Assembly: GCF_019083995.1 (NCBI RefSeq)
Contig: NZ_JAHRCU010000020.1
Span: 29,579 to 93,578 of the forward strand
DNA from: Roseococcus sp. SDR
GTDB taxonomy: Bacteria > Pseudomonadota > Alphaproteobacteria > Acetobacterales > Acetobacteraceae
DNA: 64,000 nt
Reading direction: 5' to 3'
Shown: in pieces, positions 1 through 7,579 of the stretch
Numbering within the stretch: position 1 is the stretch's first letter
Layout of the letters: every line of letters begins with the position of its first letter
Notes under the pieces: model-generated
The model's database searches: none
What the model was told of the DNA's origin: nothing
What the model saw: the letters and a program-made list of their open reading frames with translations, nothing else
Position numbers and translations under genes: made by a program

Positions 1-1
1 G

Positions 2-193
2 CCGATCGCCGAGCGCACCTGGCGCACCGATTGGCCGTTTCCCGAGGAGGATCTGCCGGAGGCGCGCGACATGATCCGCGCCGGCCGTGGCGCCTTGGAT
101 CTCGCCGAGGAGTTTGGCTGGAACCTGGCCGAGGCGCAGGCATGGGCAGAGCAGACCCGGCAGCAGCTCGCCCTCGAGAAGGACGCCGCGTGA
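2..193 (+). CDS. C-terminal end of an unrecognised element protein (partial)
   Basis: An open frame runs from the window edge to a TGA at 191-193; the start lies outside. The visible 63 residues are charged and alanine-rich, probably alpha-helical near the end, with no motif I recognise. The stop overlaps the next gene's start (TGATG), which indicates translational coupling and supports the frame. Function unknown; membership in the mobile element is inferred from the packed arrangement. Confidence 0.6.
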   Translation, partial: PIAERTWRTDWPFPEEDLPEARDMIRAGRGALDLAEEFGWNLAEAQAWAEQTRQQLALEKDAA

Positions 194-393
194 TGCCCGA
201 TCAGATGGACCGCGCCGCCGAGATCTCGGAAACCTGGCGCCAGGATGCGATCGAGGCCGCGCGGCCGCGCGGCGCCGGCTCGCTCGAGTGCAGCGATTGC
301 GGCGAGGAGATCTCGCCGAAGCGCCGCCAGGCCCTGCCCAGCGCCACCCGCTGCCTCGCCTGCCAATCCCGCCAGGAGGCCCGCCGGAAATGA
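193..393 (+). CDS. TraR/DksA-type C4 zinc-finger protein
   Basis: This 66-residue protein has a four-cysteine zinc finger: C-x2-C in CSDCGEEIS near residue 32, then C-x2-C in RCLACQ near residue 54, with an R-x(4-5)-P-x-A linker between them. The pattern matches the C-terminal domain of DksA/TraR proteins. Short versions are common on phages and plasmids. TraR binds the RNA polymerase secondary channel and mimics DksA with ppGpp, but this protein is nearly all zinc finger with only a short helical N-terminus, so the same activity is an inference. The start is chosen from the TGATG junction with the preceding gene; the stop overlaps the next start as ATGA. Confidence 0.75.
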   Translation: MPDQMDRAAEISETWRQDAIEAARPRGAGSLECSDCGEEISPKRRQALPSATRCLACQSRQEARRK

Positions 394-1013
394 GCGATCG
401 CGATAACGCTCCCGACGCGGTTGAGCAGCTCGCCGAGCAACACATGCGCCGTGCCAGTTGGGGCGCGGCCGGTTATCTCGATGCCGCCCGCAACACCACG
501 CGCGAGGCGATGTTTCACCAGCGAACGGCCGCGATGCTGCGCGCACTTTCGGCCGAGTGCGCCGCCGCACATGCTGCGGCCGAGGATGCCAAGCGCGAGG
601 CTTTTGCGGAGGCGGCGCAGCACATCGAGCCGGCGTCGATCGCCCGCGAGGATCTGGCAGGCATGGCGCTACTCAACGCGGCGGTTTCGCTGCGCGCGCT
701 CAGCACACAGACCTCGCAACCTGCTCGGCAGCATGGCAAGACGGCCGCGCAGATCCTCGCCGCCCCGCGCGGCGCCGTCTTCATCTGGCCGGCGCCGTTC
801 AGTCTCAGCTACGCTCAGCACCTGGCGCGCCACCTCGGCCGGCCTGATCTGCAGATCCTGCCGCTCGGCGTGCTCCTCGAGCCGCACCGCCTGCAGAGCC
901 TGAGCATGTCGCCGCGCGAGCTCATCCTCGATCATGCGTGCGCGCAGCACATGAGCGATCAGCATTGGCGCAACCTCGAGCACCTGCAGGCCAGGAGGCG
1001 CCGGCATGGTTAG
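390..1013 (+). CDS. Hypothetical element protein
   Basis: This 207-residue product is unrecognised. The first two-thirds are alanine- and glutamate-rich and likely helical. A more mixed part around residues 125-165 contains hydrophobic runs (AVFIWPAPFSLSY, LQILPLGVLLEPHRL). No signal peptide or membrane segment is clear. The start overlaps the zinc-finger gene's stop (ATGA) and the stop overlaps the next start by 8 bases, so it is probably translated as part of one polycistronic unit with its neighbours. Function unknown. Confidence 0.6.
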   Translation: MSDRDNAPDAVEQLAEQHMRRASWGAAGYLDAARNTTREAMFHQRTAAMLRALSAECAAAHAAAEDAKREAFAEAAQHIEPASIAREDLAGMALLNAAVSLRALSTQTSQPARQHGKTAAQILAAPRGAVFIWPAPFSLSYAQHLARHLGRPDLQILPLGVLLEPHRLQSLSMSPRELILDHACAQHMSDQHWRNLEHLQARRRRHG

Positions 1014-1365
1014 GCCCATCCGCATGCGCCTCTCCCGCGCGCCAGGCTTCAACCTGCAGGCCGCCAGCCAGGCCGCCAACGGCCTGCCGGCGCGCAGCGT
1101 GGCGCGGCCTGGCCCATTCGGAAACCCTTGGACCGTGGCCGGCGCCCGCGCGGCAGGCTATCGCGGCACCGAGGCCGAGCTGCGCGCCATGTGCGCCGCC
1201 ATGTTCCGCAAAGGTGAGCCAGGCGGCCGGCCGGCGCTCAACGGCCTGCAGCCGCGCCTCGGCGAGCTGCGCGGCCGCAACCTGGCGTGTTGGGGCCCGT
1301 TGCCGGCGCCAGATGAGCCCGATTGCTGCCATGCCGCCATCCTGCTCGAGCTCGCCAATGCCTGA
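1006..1365 (+). CDS. DUF4326 domain protein
   Basis: This 119-residue protein carries the signature of DUF4326: RPGPFGNPW near residue 35, a middle section rich in R, A and E, and near the end LRGRNLACW followed by a histidine-containing CCHAAILLELAN. DUF4326 proteins are mostly found in phages and islands and have no established function. The start overlaps the previous stop and the stop overlaps the next start, 8 bases each. One expected cysteine of the usual ACWC-type motif reads ACWG here. Confidence 0.75.
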   Translation: MVRPIRMRLSRAPGFNLQAASQAANGLPARSVARPGPFGNPWTVAGARAAGYRGTEAELRAMCAAMFRKGEPGGRPALNGLQPRLGELRGRNLACWGPLPAPDEPDCCHAAILLELANA

Positions 1366-1750
1366 CACCGCCGCTCTCCCCCAGCTGCTCACCCTCGAGG
1401 ATCTCGCCGAGCAGCTCCATTGCAGCGCGAAAACCGTGCGCCGCCGCCTGGCCGATGCCATGCAGGCGGATCCGGGCCTGCGCGTGGTGCGCCGAGGCCG
1501 AACCCTGCTATTCACGCCCGCTCAAGCGAAAAGGCTGATCGAGGCCCTAGAATGGCGATCCACCTCCGAAAGCGCGGCAAGACCTGGCACGCGCGCGGCA
1601 CCATCCGCATTGGCCGTGAAACCGTCACCCTGCGCGAAATCAGCACAGGCGCGCATTCGCGAGCTGACGCAGAGGCATGGATCGCCGCAGAAACGGCGCG
1701 GATCCGAGAGGCCCATCTTGCAGGCCCTGCCGGGCGGGCGCGCGCCCTAA
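1358..1750 (+). CDS. Excisionase-like helix-turn-helix protein
   Basis: This 130-residue product has an N-terminal winged-helix/MerR-like DNA-binding unit (LLTLEDLAEQLHCSAKTVRR at about 9-28, then VVRRGRTLLFTPAQ), as in excisionase/AlpA-type proteins. The C-terminal 65 residues are rich in S, P, A, R and K and probably disordered. Its position directly before the integrase fits a recombination directionality factor or element repressor. The last 199 bases overlap the integrase gene in a different frame. The true end could be debated, but no earlier stop exists in this frame. The excisionase role is inferred from fold and position. Confidence 0.65.
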   Translation: MPDTAALPQLLTLEDLAEQLHCSAKTVRRRLADAMQADPGLRVVRRGRTLLFTPAQAKRLIEALEWRSTSESAARPGTRAAPSALAVKPSPCAKSAQARIRELTQRHGSPQKRRGSERPILQALPGGRAP

Positions 1751-2577
1751 CCGTCGCCGAGTGCATCCTGGCCTATCTGACCAGGCCAGAGCCCATCCAC
1801 GCCCTCGATCGGCCGCGCCTGCGCGCCCTGAGCGATCGGATCGGCCACCACCAGCTCGAGAGCCTGGCCGAGGCCTGGCGCGAATGGCAGGCGGCCCATC
1901 CGGCCCATTCGGCCGGCACCGCAACCCGCTATCGCGCCCTGCTGCTCGCCGCGATCCGCCACACCTGCGCGGCGGCCGAACTGCCGGCGCCGAGCCTGGC
2001 GCCGATCGGCGGCAAGCGCGAGGAGCGCCTGGTGCTCCTCACCGAGCCGGAGCGCGCGGCCCTGCTGCGCAGCTATAACCCGCACGCCGCATGCCCCGTG
2101 CTGCTGATGGCCTATGCCGGCCTGCGCACCCAGGAGGCTTTGCAGCTCGATTGGCGCGAGGTGGATTTCGCAACGGAAACCCTGCGAATCGGCGCAGCTC
2201 GAGCCAAGAGCGGCCGCGCGCGCGCCGTGCCCATGCACCCGCGCGTAATCCTGCTTTTGTGGGGAATGTGGCACGCAGCCGGCAAGCCGCATCGCGGCGC
2301 CGTCTTTCACTCGAGCCGAGGCGCGCCCTACGCCGACACCGTTGAGATCGGCGGAAACCCGCTGAGCCGCGCGCACGCCACGGCCTGCAAAGCCGCCGGA
2401 ATCAAAGGCTTCCGGCCGCACGATTGGCGCCACGATTGGGCGGCCCGCATGGTGATGGCCGGCGTGGATCTTTACACCCTGATGAGGATCGGCGGCTGGC
2501 AGAGCCTCGCCATGGTTGAGCGATATGCGGCCGTCTCGGCCGAGCACCTGCGCGCGGCGATTCGCCGAATCGCCTGA
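1552..2577 (+). CDS. int: Tyrosine recombinase (integrase)
   Basis: This 341-residue phage-type integrase would catalyse site-specific recombination at the neighbouring tRNA. It has an N-terminal arm-binding segment (IHLRKRGKTWHARG), a SAM-like core-binding region around 65-160, and the catalytic domain. Catalytic residues visible are Arg in YAGLRTQEAL, Lys in RAKSGRARAVP, the HxxR box in FRPHDWRHDW, Trp in place of the second His in GGWQS, and the nucleophile Tyr in MVERYAAVS. ATG 1552 is preferred because the N-terminus then matches the family; the frame stays open further upstream to 1420. It overlaps the excisionase-like gene by 199 bases. Confidence 0.9.
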   Translation: MAIHLRKRGKTWHARGTIRIGRETVTLREISTGAHSRADAEAWIAAETARIREAHLAGPAGRARALTVAECILAYLTRPEPIHALDRPRLRALSDRIGHHQLESLAEAWREWQAAHPAHSAGTATRYRALLLAAIRHTCAAAELPAPSLAPIGGKREERLVLLTEPERAALLRSYNPHAACPVLLMAYAGLRTQEALQLDWREVDFATETLRIGAARAKSGRARAVPMHPRVILLLWGMWHAAGKPHRGAVFHSSRGAPYADTVEIGGNPLSRAHATACKAAGIKGFRPHDWRHDWAARMVMAGVDLYTLMRIGGWQSLAMVERYAAVSAEHLRAAIRRIA

Positions 2578-2709
2578 CCTGGCCGGCTTGCCCAATCCTT
2601 GCCCAATCTTTGCGGGAAAACATGGGCAAAACCGGCCATTCCTGGCCGGATCTGTCCCGACCTGGCGCCCGCCGATCAGCGGAAAACCTCAAGTTTCTCT
2701 AGGGAAAGA
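2578..2709. other. Probable attachment region between integrase and tRNA-Met
   Basis: There is no coding signal in these 132 bases. They hold a 10-base direct repeat, TTGCCCAATC, at 2588-2597 and 2599-2608 (period 11, about one helical turn), and an inverted partial copy GGGCAAA at 2634-2640. Spaced short repeats beside an integrase gene are typical of arm-type integrase binding sites, but this role is inference. The crossover core would be expected in the tRNA 3' portion starting at 2710. Confidence 0.4.
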
Positions 2710-2786
2710 TGGTAGCGGCGAGCGGACTTGAACCGCTGACCCCGGCATTATGAGTGCCGTGCTCTAACCAGCTGAGCTACGCCGCC
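2710..2786 (-). tRNA. tRNA-Met (CAT), elongator
   Basis: The reverse strand folds as a full cloverleaf: acceptor GGCGGCG pairing with CGCCGCT (a G-U at the first pair), D arm GCTC/GAGC, anticodon stem CGGCA/TGCCG around loop CTCATAA (anticodon CAT), T arm AGCGG/CCGCT and encoded CCA. The anticodon arm and the CACTCATAATG context match elongator methionine tRNA. It lacks the three G-C pairs and the C1/A72 mismatch of initiator tRNA. A lysidine-type Ile tRNA with CAT is the alternative but fits less well. The 3' end faces the integrase. Confidence 0.93.
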
Positions 2787-2835
2787 AACGCGGGGGGAGG
2801 TAACCGTCCCCCCGGAAACTGTCAACCGAAGCGCG

Positions 2836-5307
2836 TCACCCGCGCAACGTGGCCCCCGTCGCCTTCGTCACGGCGGCCACGATCTTGGCCGCGGCGGCCT
2901 CGATCTCGGCATCCGTCAGCGTGCGCTCGCGCGGCTGGAGCGTCACCTGGATGGCGAGGCTCACCTTGCCCTCCGGCAGGCGATCGCCCGCGTAGCGGTC
3001 GAAGAGCGTGACGTCGGTGATCAGCGCGCGTTCGGCGCCTGCGGCCGCGCGTGTCAGCTTTTCGGCCGGCACATGCGCATCCACGAGGAAGGCGAAGTCA
3101 CGCCGCACCGGCTGGAAGGCCGAGAGGTCGGGCGCGGATTTCCGGCGGCGCTTGGGCTCGGGGATCGCGTCGAGGAAGACCTCGAAGGCGACGCTGTCCT
3201 TCGGCAGGTCGAGTGCGGCGCAAAGGCGAGGATGCAGCTGGCCGAACTGCGCCAGCACCACCTTCGGCCCCTGGCGCAGCACGCCGGACCGGCCCGGGTG
3301 GTAGTAGCCGGGCGCATCGGCCGTGACCTGCAGGGCAGCCATGGGGACGGCGAGGGCTTCCAGCACCGCCAGCGCATCGCCCTTGGCGTCCAGCGCCTCC
3401 ACCGGGCGCGCGGGGGCGGCCCAATTGGCGGGCGTGGCGCCGCTGCGCAGGCCGCAGGCGATGGCGAGCTGGCCCGCGGGCGTCGTGTCGCGATAGCCGC
3501 CGCCGAGTTCGCAGAGCGCCACATCGGCAAACCCGCGCGCAGCGTTCTGCGCCGCCGCCAAAGCGAGCGAGGCGATCGGCGTGGGGCGCATCTGGTCGAG
3601 GTCGGAGGCGATGGGGTTTTCGAGGCGCAGCGCCTCGGGCGTGTCGCCGAAGAGCCCCGCGATGCGGTGCTCGATGAAGCCGTAGGTCACCGCCTCCTGC
3701 AGGCCGCGCGCGGCCATGACGCGGCGGGCGAGGGCCGCACGCACCTGCTTCGCGTCCAGGGCCGGCAGCGGCACGGGCGAGGCGACGGGGAGCGAGACGG
3801 AGGGCACGGCATCCAGCCCGCCGAGGCGCAGCACTTCCTCGACGAGGTCGCATTCCGCTTCCACGGCGGCGCAGCCCTCGGCGGCGATGCGGGCGCGTTC
3901 GGCGTCCAGCGTCGGGTCCTGGTCGAGGTGGATGGCGGCCGCGATGTCGTTGCGCCAGGGCGGCACCGCGACCGTCACCTGCGTGTCATCGCGCTCGGTG
4001 GCGGTGAAGCCCAGCGCCTCCAGCCGTTCCACCGCGAGGTCGGGCGGGACGGCCAGGCCGCCGAGGCCGGCCAGGCGCTCGAAGCGCAGCGTCGCGGTGC
4101 GCTGCCAGGCGGGGGCGTGCCCGGCCTCGCTGACCGTGCTCGCCTCGCCGCCGCAGAGCTCCATGATCATGGCCGTCGCGGCATCCAGCGCCGCGGGCAG
4201 CAGGGACTGGTCCAGGCCGCGTTCGAAGCGGGCGCGGGCATCGGTGAAGACATTGTGGCGCCGGCCGCTGAGCGCCACGCGCACGGGGTCAAACAGCGCG
4301 CATTCGATGAAGCATTCGGTGGTGGTTTCGTCGCAGCCGGAAGGCTCGCCGCCGATGATGCCGCCCAGCGCCTCGGGGCCCTCGGCATCGGCGATGACGC
4401 CGTCCTCCTCGGTGAGCGCATAGGTCTTGCCGTTCAGCGCATGCAGTTCCTCGCCGGCGCGGGCCATGCGCATGGCGAGCGTCTTGCCCTTCACCTTGGC
4501 GACGTCGAAGACGTGCAAAGGCCGGCCCAGCGCGAAGGTGAACCAGTTGGTCACATCCACCAGCGCCGAGATGGGCCGCAGGCCGATGGCGGTGAGCCGG
4601 TCCTGCAGCCATTGCGGGGAGGGGCCGTTCTTCACGCCACGGACCGCGCGGCCCAGCACCCAGGTGCAGGCGCGCGGATCCTCGATGCGCCAGGTGAGCG
4701 GCGTCTCGTAGGCGGGGGTGATGGCGGGCGCGGACCAGGGCTTGAGGCGACCGAGGCCGGCGGCCGCAAGGTCGCGCGCCACGCCGCGCACGCTGAGCGC
4801 ATCGCCGCGATTGGGCGTGACCTTGATCTCGATGATCGGGTCATCCAGACCCGCATAATCCACGTAGCGCGCACCGAGCGGCGCGTCCTCCGGCAGGTCC
4901 ACGATGCCGGAATGGTCCTCGCCCAGGCCCATCTCGCGGGCGGAGAGCATCATCGCCTCGCTCTTCACGCCGCGGATCTCGCCGGCCTTGAGCGTGATGC
5001 CGGTGCCGGGGATGAAGGCGCCCGGAAGTGCGGCGACGCCCATCATGCCGGTGCGCGCATTGGGCGCGCCGCAGACGACGGAAAGCTCACGCCCATCGCC
5101 CACATCCACGCGCAGCGCGCGCAGGCGGTCGGCATTGGGGTGCTGCACGGCCTCGATCACGCGGGCGATGCGGAAATGCGCGAGCGCCGCGGCGCGATCC
5201 TCGATGCCTTCGACCTCGATGCCGATGGCGGAGAGGGTGGTGGAGATTTCGTCCAGCGTCGCGCTGGTTTCGAGGTGCTCACGCAACCAGGACAGAGGGA
5301 ACTTCAT
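2836..5307 (-). CDS. pheT: Phenylalanyl-tRNA synthetase beta subunit
   Basis: This 823-residue subunit of the alpha2-beta2 enzyme charges tRNA-Phe. In order it shows an OB-fold tRNA-binding domain (about 40-150, with PNADRLRALRVDVGDG and VCGAPN), the B3/B4 editing region (about 200-390), B5 (about 400-475), a catalytic-like core and a C-terminal FDX-ACB anticodon-binding domain beginning near FQPVRRDFAF. The start MKFPLSWL is the canonical one, although the frame is open 228 bases further upstream. It overlaps the pheS stop by one base (TGATG), so the subunits are translationally coupled. Length is normal for the long bacterial form. Confidence 0.97.
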   Translation of the reverse strand: MKFPLSWLREHLETSATLDEISTTLSAIGIEVEGIEDRAAALAHFRIARVIEAVQHPNADRLRALRVDVGDGRELSVVCGAPNARTGMMGVAALPGAFIPGTGITLKAGEIRGVKSEAMMLSAREMGLGEDHSGIVDLPEDAPLGARYVDYAGLDDPIIEIKVTPNRGDALSVRGVARDLAAAGLGRLKPWSAPAITPAYETPLTWRIEDPRACTWVLGRAVRGVKNGPSPQWLQDRLTAIGLRPISALVDVTNWFTFALGRPLHVFDVAKVKGKTLAMRMARAGEELHALNGKTYALTEEDGVIADAEGPEALGGIIGGEPSGCDETTTECFIECALFDPVRVALSGRRHNVFTDARARFERGLDQSLLPAALDAATAMIMELCGGEASTVSEAGHAPAWQRTATLRFERLAGLGGLAVPPDLAVERLEALGFTATERDDTQVTVAVPPWRNDIAAAIHLDQDPTLDAERARIAAEGCAAVEAECDLVEEVLRLGGLDAVPSVSLPVASPVPLPALDAKQVRAALARRVMAARGLQEAVTYGFIEHRIAGLFGDTPEALRLENPIASDLDQMRPTPIASLALAAAQNAARGFADVALCELGGGYRDTTPAGQLAIACGLRSGATPANWAAPARPVEALDAKGDALAVLEALAVPMAALQVTADAPGYYHPGRSGVLRQGPKVVLAQFGQLHPRLCAALDLPKDSVAFEVFLDAIPEPKRRRKSAPDLSAFQPVRRDFAFLVDAHVPAEKLTRAAAGAERALITDVTLFDRYAGDRLPEGKVSLAIQVTLQPRERTLTDAEIEAAAAKIVAAVTKATGATLRG

Positions 5308-6383
5308 CACACGCCCTCCTGCAGCGAGGCCGGAGCCAGCGGGTTCGTGCCGTAGTGGCTCAGCCAGCGCGTATCGCCCTCGAAGAAGGGGCGCAGGTCG
5401 GCCATGCCGTGCTTCAGCATGGTGATGCGCTCGATGCCCATGCCGAAGGCGAAGCCCTGCCACTCGCGCGCATCCAGGCCGCAATTGGCCAGTACGCGGG
5501 GATGCACCATGCCGCTGCCCAGGATCTCCAGCCAATCCGTGCCGGCGCCGAGCTCGCCCGTCTTCCGGTTCCAGCCGATATCCACCTCCATCGAGGGCTC
5601 GGTGAAGGGGAAGTAGCTGCTGCGGAAGCGCACGGGCAGGTCCGCGATGCCGAAGAAGCTGCGCAGGAAATCCGTGAGGCAGCCCTTGAGATGGCCCAGC
5701 GTGATGCCGCGATCGATCACCAGGCCCTCGACCTGGTGGAACATGGGCGAATGCGTCGCGTCATGGTCGGCGCGATAGGTGCGGCCGGGCGCGATGACGC
5801 GGATCGGCGGGGCCTGGCCGATCATGGTGCGGATCTGCAAGGGGCTCGTCTGCGTCCGGAGAACCGTGCGCCGGCCGTCGATCATCCCCGGCAGGTAGAA
5901 GGTGTCCTGGTCCTGCCGCGCGGGGTGATGGTCGGGGATGTTCAGCGCGGCGAAATTGTACCAGTCGCCCTCGATGTCGGGGCCTTCCACCACCTTGAAG
6001 CCCATGGCGCCGAAGATCGCCGTCAGCTCCTCGATGGTGCGGGAGATGGGGTGGATGCCGCCGGTTCCGCCGGGCGCGAAGGGGCGCGGCGGCAGGGACA
6101 TGTCCTGCGTCTCGGCGGCGAGCTTCGCGTCCAGCGCGGCCGCTTCCAGCACCGCCTTGCGCGCCTCGATGGCGGCTTCGAGCTGCAGCTTCAGCGCGTT
6201 CACCGCCGCACCGCGTTCCTTGCGGCTCTCGGGGGGCATGGCGCCCAGGCCCTTGAGCAGCGCGGTCAGCGCGCCGGACTTGCCCAGGACGGCGACGCGC
6301 ACGGCGTCGAGCGCGCGCAGATCGCCGGCTGCGGCGAGGTCGGCTTCGGTGCTGGCGGCCAGCGCCGCGAGATCATCCGACAT
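5307..6383 (-). CDS. pheS: Phenylalanyl-tRNA synthetase alpha subunit
   Basis: This 358-residue class II synthetase subunit has an N-terminal helical coiled-coil arm (about 1-90) that contacts tRNA, followed by the catalytic domain. Motif 2 is seen as RTYRADHDATHSPMFHQVEG and motif 3 as FAFGMGIERITMLKHG near the C-terminus. It lies upstream of pheT with a one-base overlap. A strong terminator separates it from rplT, so the pheST pair probably has its own promoter or depends on partial readthrough. Confidence 0.97.
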   Translation of the reverse strand: MSDDLAALAASTEADLAAAGDLRALDAVRVAVLGKSGALTALLKGLGAMPPESRKERGAAVNALKLQLEAAIEARKAVLEAAALDAKLAAETQDMSLPPRPFAPGGTGGIHPISRTIEELTAIFGAMGFKVVEGPDIEGDWYNFAALNIPDHHPARQDQDTFYLPGMIDGRRTVLRTQTSPLQIRTMIGQAPPIRVIAPGRTYRADHDATHSPMFHQVEGLVIDRGITLGHLKGCLTDFLRSFFGIADLPVRFRSSYFPFTEPSMEVDIGWNRKTGELGAGTDWLEILGSGMVHPRVLANCGLDAREWQGFAFGMGIERITMLKHGMADLRPFFEGDTRWLSHYGTNPLAPASLQEGV

Positions 6384-6404
6384 GAAGACACCCTTGCTTG
6401 AACG

Positions 6405-6440
6405 AAAAAGGGGCCGCGAACGCTCGCGCGCCGCGGCCCC
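6405..6440 (-). terminator. Rho-independent terminator between rplT and pheS
   Basis: On the minus strand a 9-bp G/C stem (GGGGCCGCG with CGCGGCCCC, arms at 6410-6418 and 6432-6440) is followed by a run of five T (6405-6409). It lies after the rplT stop and before the pheS start, so it would end or attenuate transcription from rpmI-rplT before pheST. Confidence 0.8.
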
Positions 6441-6464
6441 TGAAACCTCGTCGTCCGACCGCGA

Positions 6465-6827
6465 TCAGGCGGTGGGGCGGGCGGCCTTGGCCTTCTCGAC
6501 GATGGCGGCGAAGGCCGCCGGCTCGTCATAGGCCAGCGCGGCGAGGACCTTGCGGTCCATCTCGATGCCGGCGGCCTTGATGCCCGCGATGAACTGGGAA
6601 TAGGTCATCCCATGCTCACGCGTGGCGGCGTTGATGCGCTGGATCCACAGGCCGCGGAAATCGCGCTTCTTGTTGCGGCGGTCGCGATAGGCGTACTGGA
6701 GCGCCTTCTCGACGCGCTGCAGGGCCGCGCGATAGGTGGTGGAGCTGCGCCCCACATAGCCCTTGGCGAGGTCCAGGACCTTCTTGTGGCGGGCATGGGC
6801 GGTGACGCCGCGCTTGACACGAGCCAT
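6465..6827 (-). CDS. rplT: 50S ribosomal protein L20
   Basis: This 120-residue protein begins [18 protein letters not shown], the typical L20 basic N-terminal extension, and carries [21 protein letters not shown]20 binds 23S rRNA and is needed early in 50S assembly; in many bacteria it also represses its own operon. It follows rpmI at 21 bases and precedes the terminator at 6405-6440. Full length. Confidence 0.97.
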   Translation of the reverse strand: MARVKRGVTAHARHKKVLDLAKGYVGRSSTTYRAALQRVEKALQYAYRDRRNKKRDFRGLWIQRINAATREHGMTYSQFIAGIKAAGIEMDRKVLAALAYDEPAAFAAIVEKAKAARPTA

Positions 6828-6848
6828 ATCTCTTCTCCTTCGCGCGCT

Positions 6849-7055
6849 TTACCGGGGAAGCCCGTAGGGCAGCCAGGTCATCACCGTCTTGGCATCCTGC
6901 GGTTCGAGAACCTGGGAGCCGCGGTTCTGCCGCTTGGCCTTCTGGCTGCGCGCGGAGAGGCAGTGGCGCTTCTTGCCGGGGCCGGCCATGACCTTGCCGG
7001 TGGCCGTGATCTTGAAGCGCTTCTTGGCGCTCGAGGTCGTCTTCATCTTGGACAT
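6849..7055 (-). CDS. rpmI: 50S ribosomal protein L35
   Basis: This 68-residue protein starts [20 protein letters not shown], the standard L35 N-terminus, and ends with a basic stretch. Start 7055 is preceded by a good ribosome binding site (AGGAGGG, 7 bases upstream), which decides between it and a longer open frame to 7121. It is co-transcribed with rplT. infC, the usual upstream neighbour, is not here; a divergent DUF4406 gene lies beyond. Confidence 0.95.
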   Translation of the reverse strand: MSKMKTTSSAKKRFKITATGKVMAGPGKKRHCLSARSQKAKRQNRGSQVLEPQDAKTVMTWLPYGLPR

Positions 7056-7237
7056 TCGGGCCCTCCTGTCGGTGGGTTGGGGCTGCCCCAGGCTCTCGCA
7101 CCATGCGAGGGAGGCAAGCATTCCCGCTCGCCGGGCTGTCCAACGGCCGCGGCAAGGGAGGCGGGTCTTTAGCGGTCGGCGCGGAGGAAGTCCAGGGGCG
7201 CTGGACCTGGGGCGGCCCGCATGGCAGCAGCCCTGCC

Positions 7238-7579
7238 ATGTGGATCATGCTGGCCGGACCCTACAGCACGGGCAATGCCGATGCCGAGACGCGCGCGGCG
7301 CGGCTGGCCGCGCTGAACGCGGCGGCGCTGGCCGTGCTGCGGCTCGGCCATGTGCCGGTGATCGGGGTGAACATGGCGCTGCCGGTGATCGCGGCGGCCG
7401 GGGGCACGCCGGACGCCTACGAGGAGGTGATGATGCCGCTCAGCCTGGCGCTGGCCGAGCGCTGTGATGCCTGCCTGCGGCTGGGCGGCCCCTCGGCGGG
7501 CGCGGATGCGGAGGTGGCGCGGTTCCGCGCGGCGGGGAAGCCGGTGTTCTTCGCGCTCGAGGAAGTTCCGGGCGGCTAA
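7238..7579 (+). CDS. DUF4406 / deoxyribosyltransferase-like protein
   Basis: This 113-residue protein begins [15 protein letters not shown], a glycine-proline nucleotide-binding-like start shared by DUF4406 and nucleoside 2-deoxyribosyltransferase-like folds. Later segments ([32 protein letters not shown]) fit a small Rossmann-like protein. Substrate unknown. The frame is open upstream to 7103, but the match to the family begins at 7238. It is divergent from rpmI, and its stop overlaps that of the convergent lipoprotein gene by two bases. Confidence 0.7.
   Translation: MWIMLAGPYSTGNADAETRAARLAALNAAALAVLRLGHVPVIGVNMALPVIAAAGGTPDAYEEVMMPLSLALAERCDACLRLGGPSAGADAEVARFRAAGKPVFFALEEVPGG

Larger units (their letters stand above)
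1..2710. mobile_element. Right end of an integrative element at tRNA-Met
   Basis: Five small genes with overlapping ends run in one direction into a tyrosine integrase. The integrase ends 132 bp before the 3' end of a tRNA-Met gene lying in the opposite orientation. Integration into tRNA 3' ends, with the integrase gene next to the tRNA, is typical of prophages and genomic islands. The zinc-finger, DUF4326 and excisionase-like genes are also of the phage/island type. The other end, and any repeat of the tRNA 3' sequence, lies left of the window, so size and type (prophage or ICE) cannot be told. No structural or conjugation genes are visible here. Confidence 0.75.

Noticed and set aside
3073..5355. 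Long plus-strand open frame opposite pheT (about 760 codons)
   Set aside because: It is a shadow of the high-GC pheT gene: composition is dominated by G, R, A and H, there is no recognisable domain, and pheT is certain on the other strand.
7160..7237. Possible RNase P or 4.5S RNA, suggested by GGAGGAAGTCC and a nearby GCAGCAGCCC
   Set aside because: Only short fragments resemble these RNAs; the surrounding conserved helices are not present.
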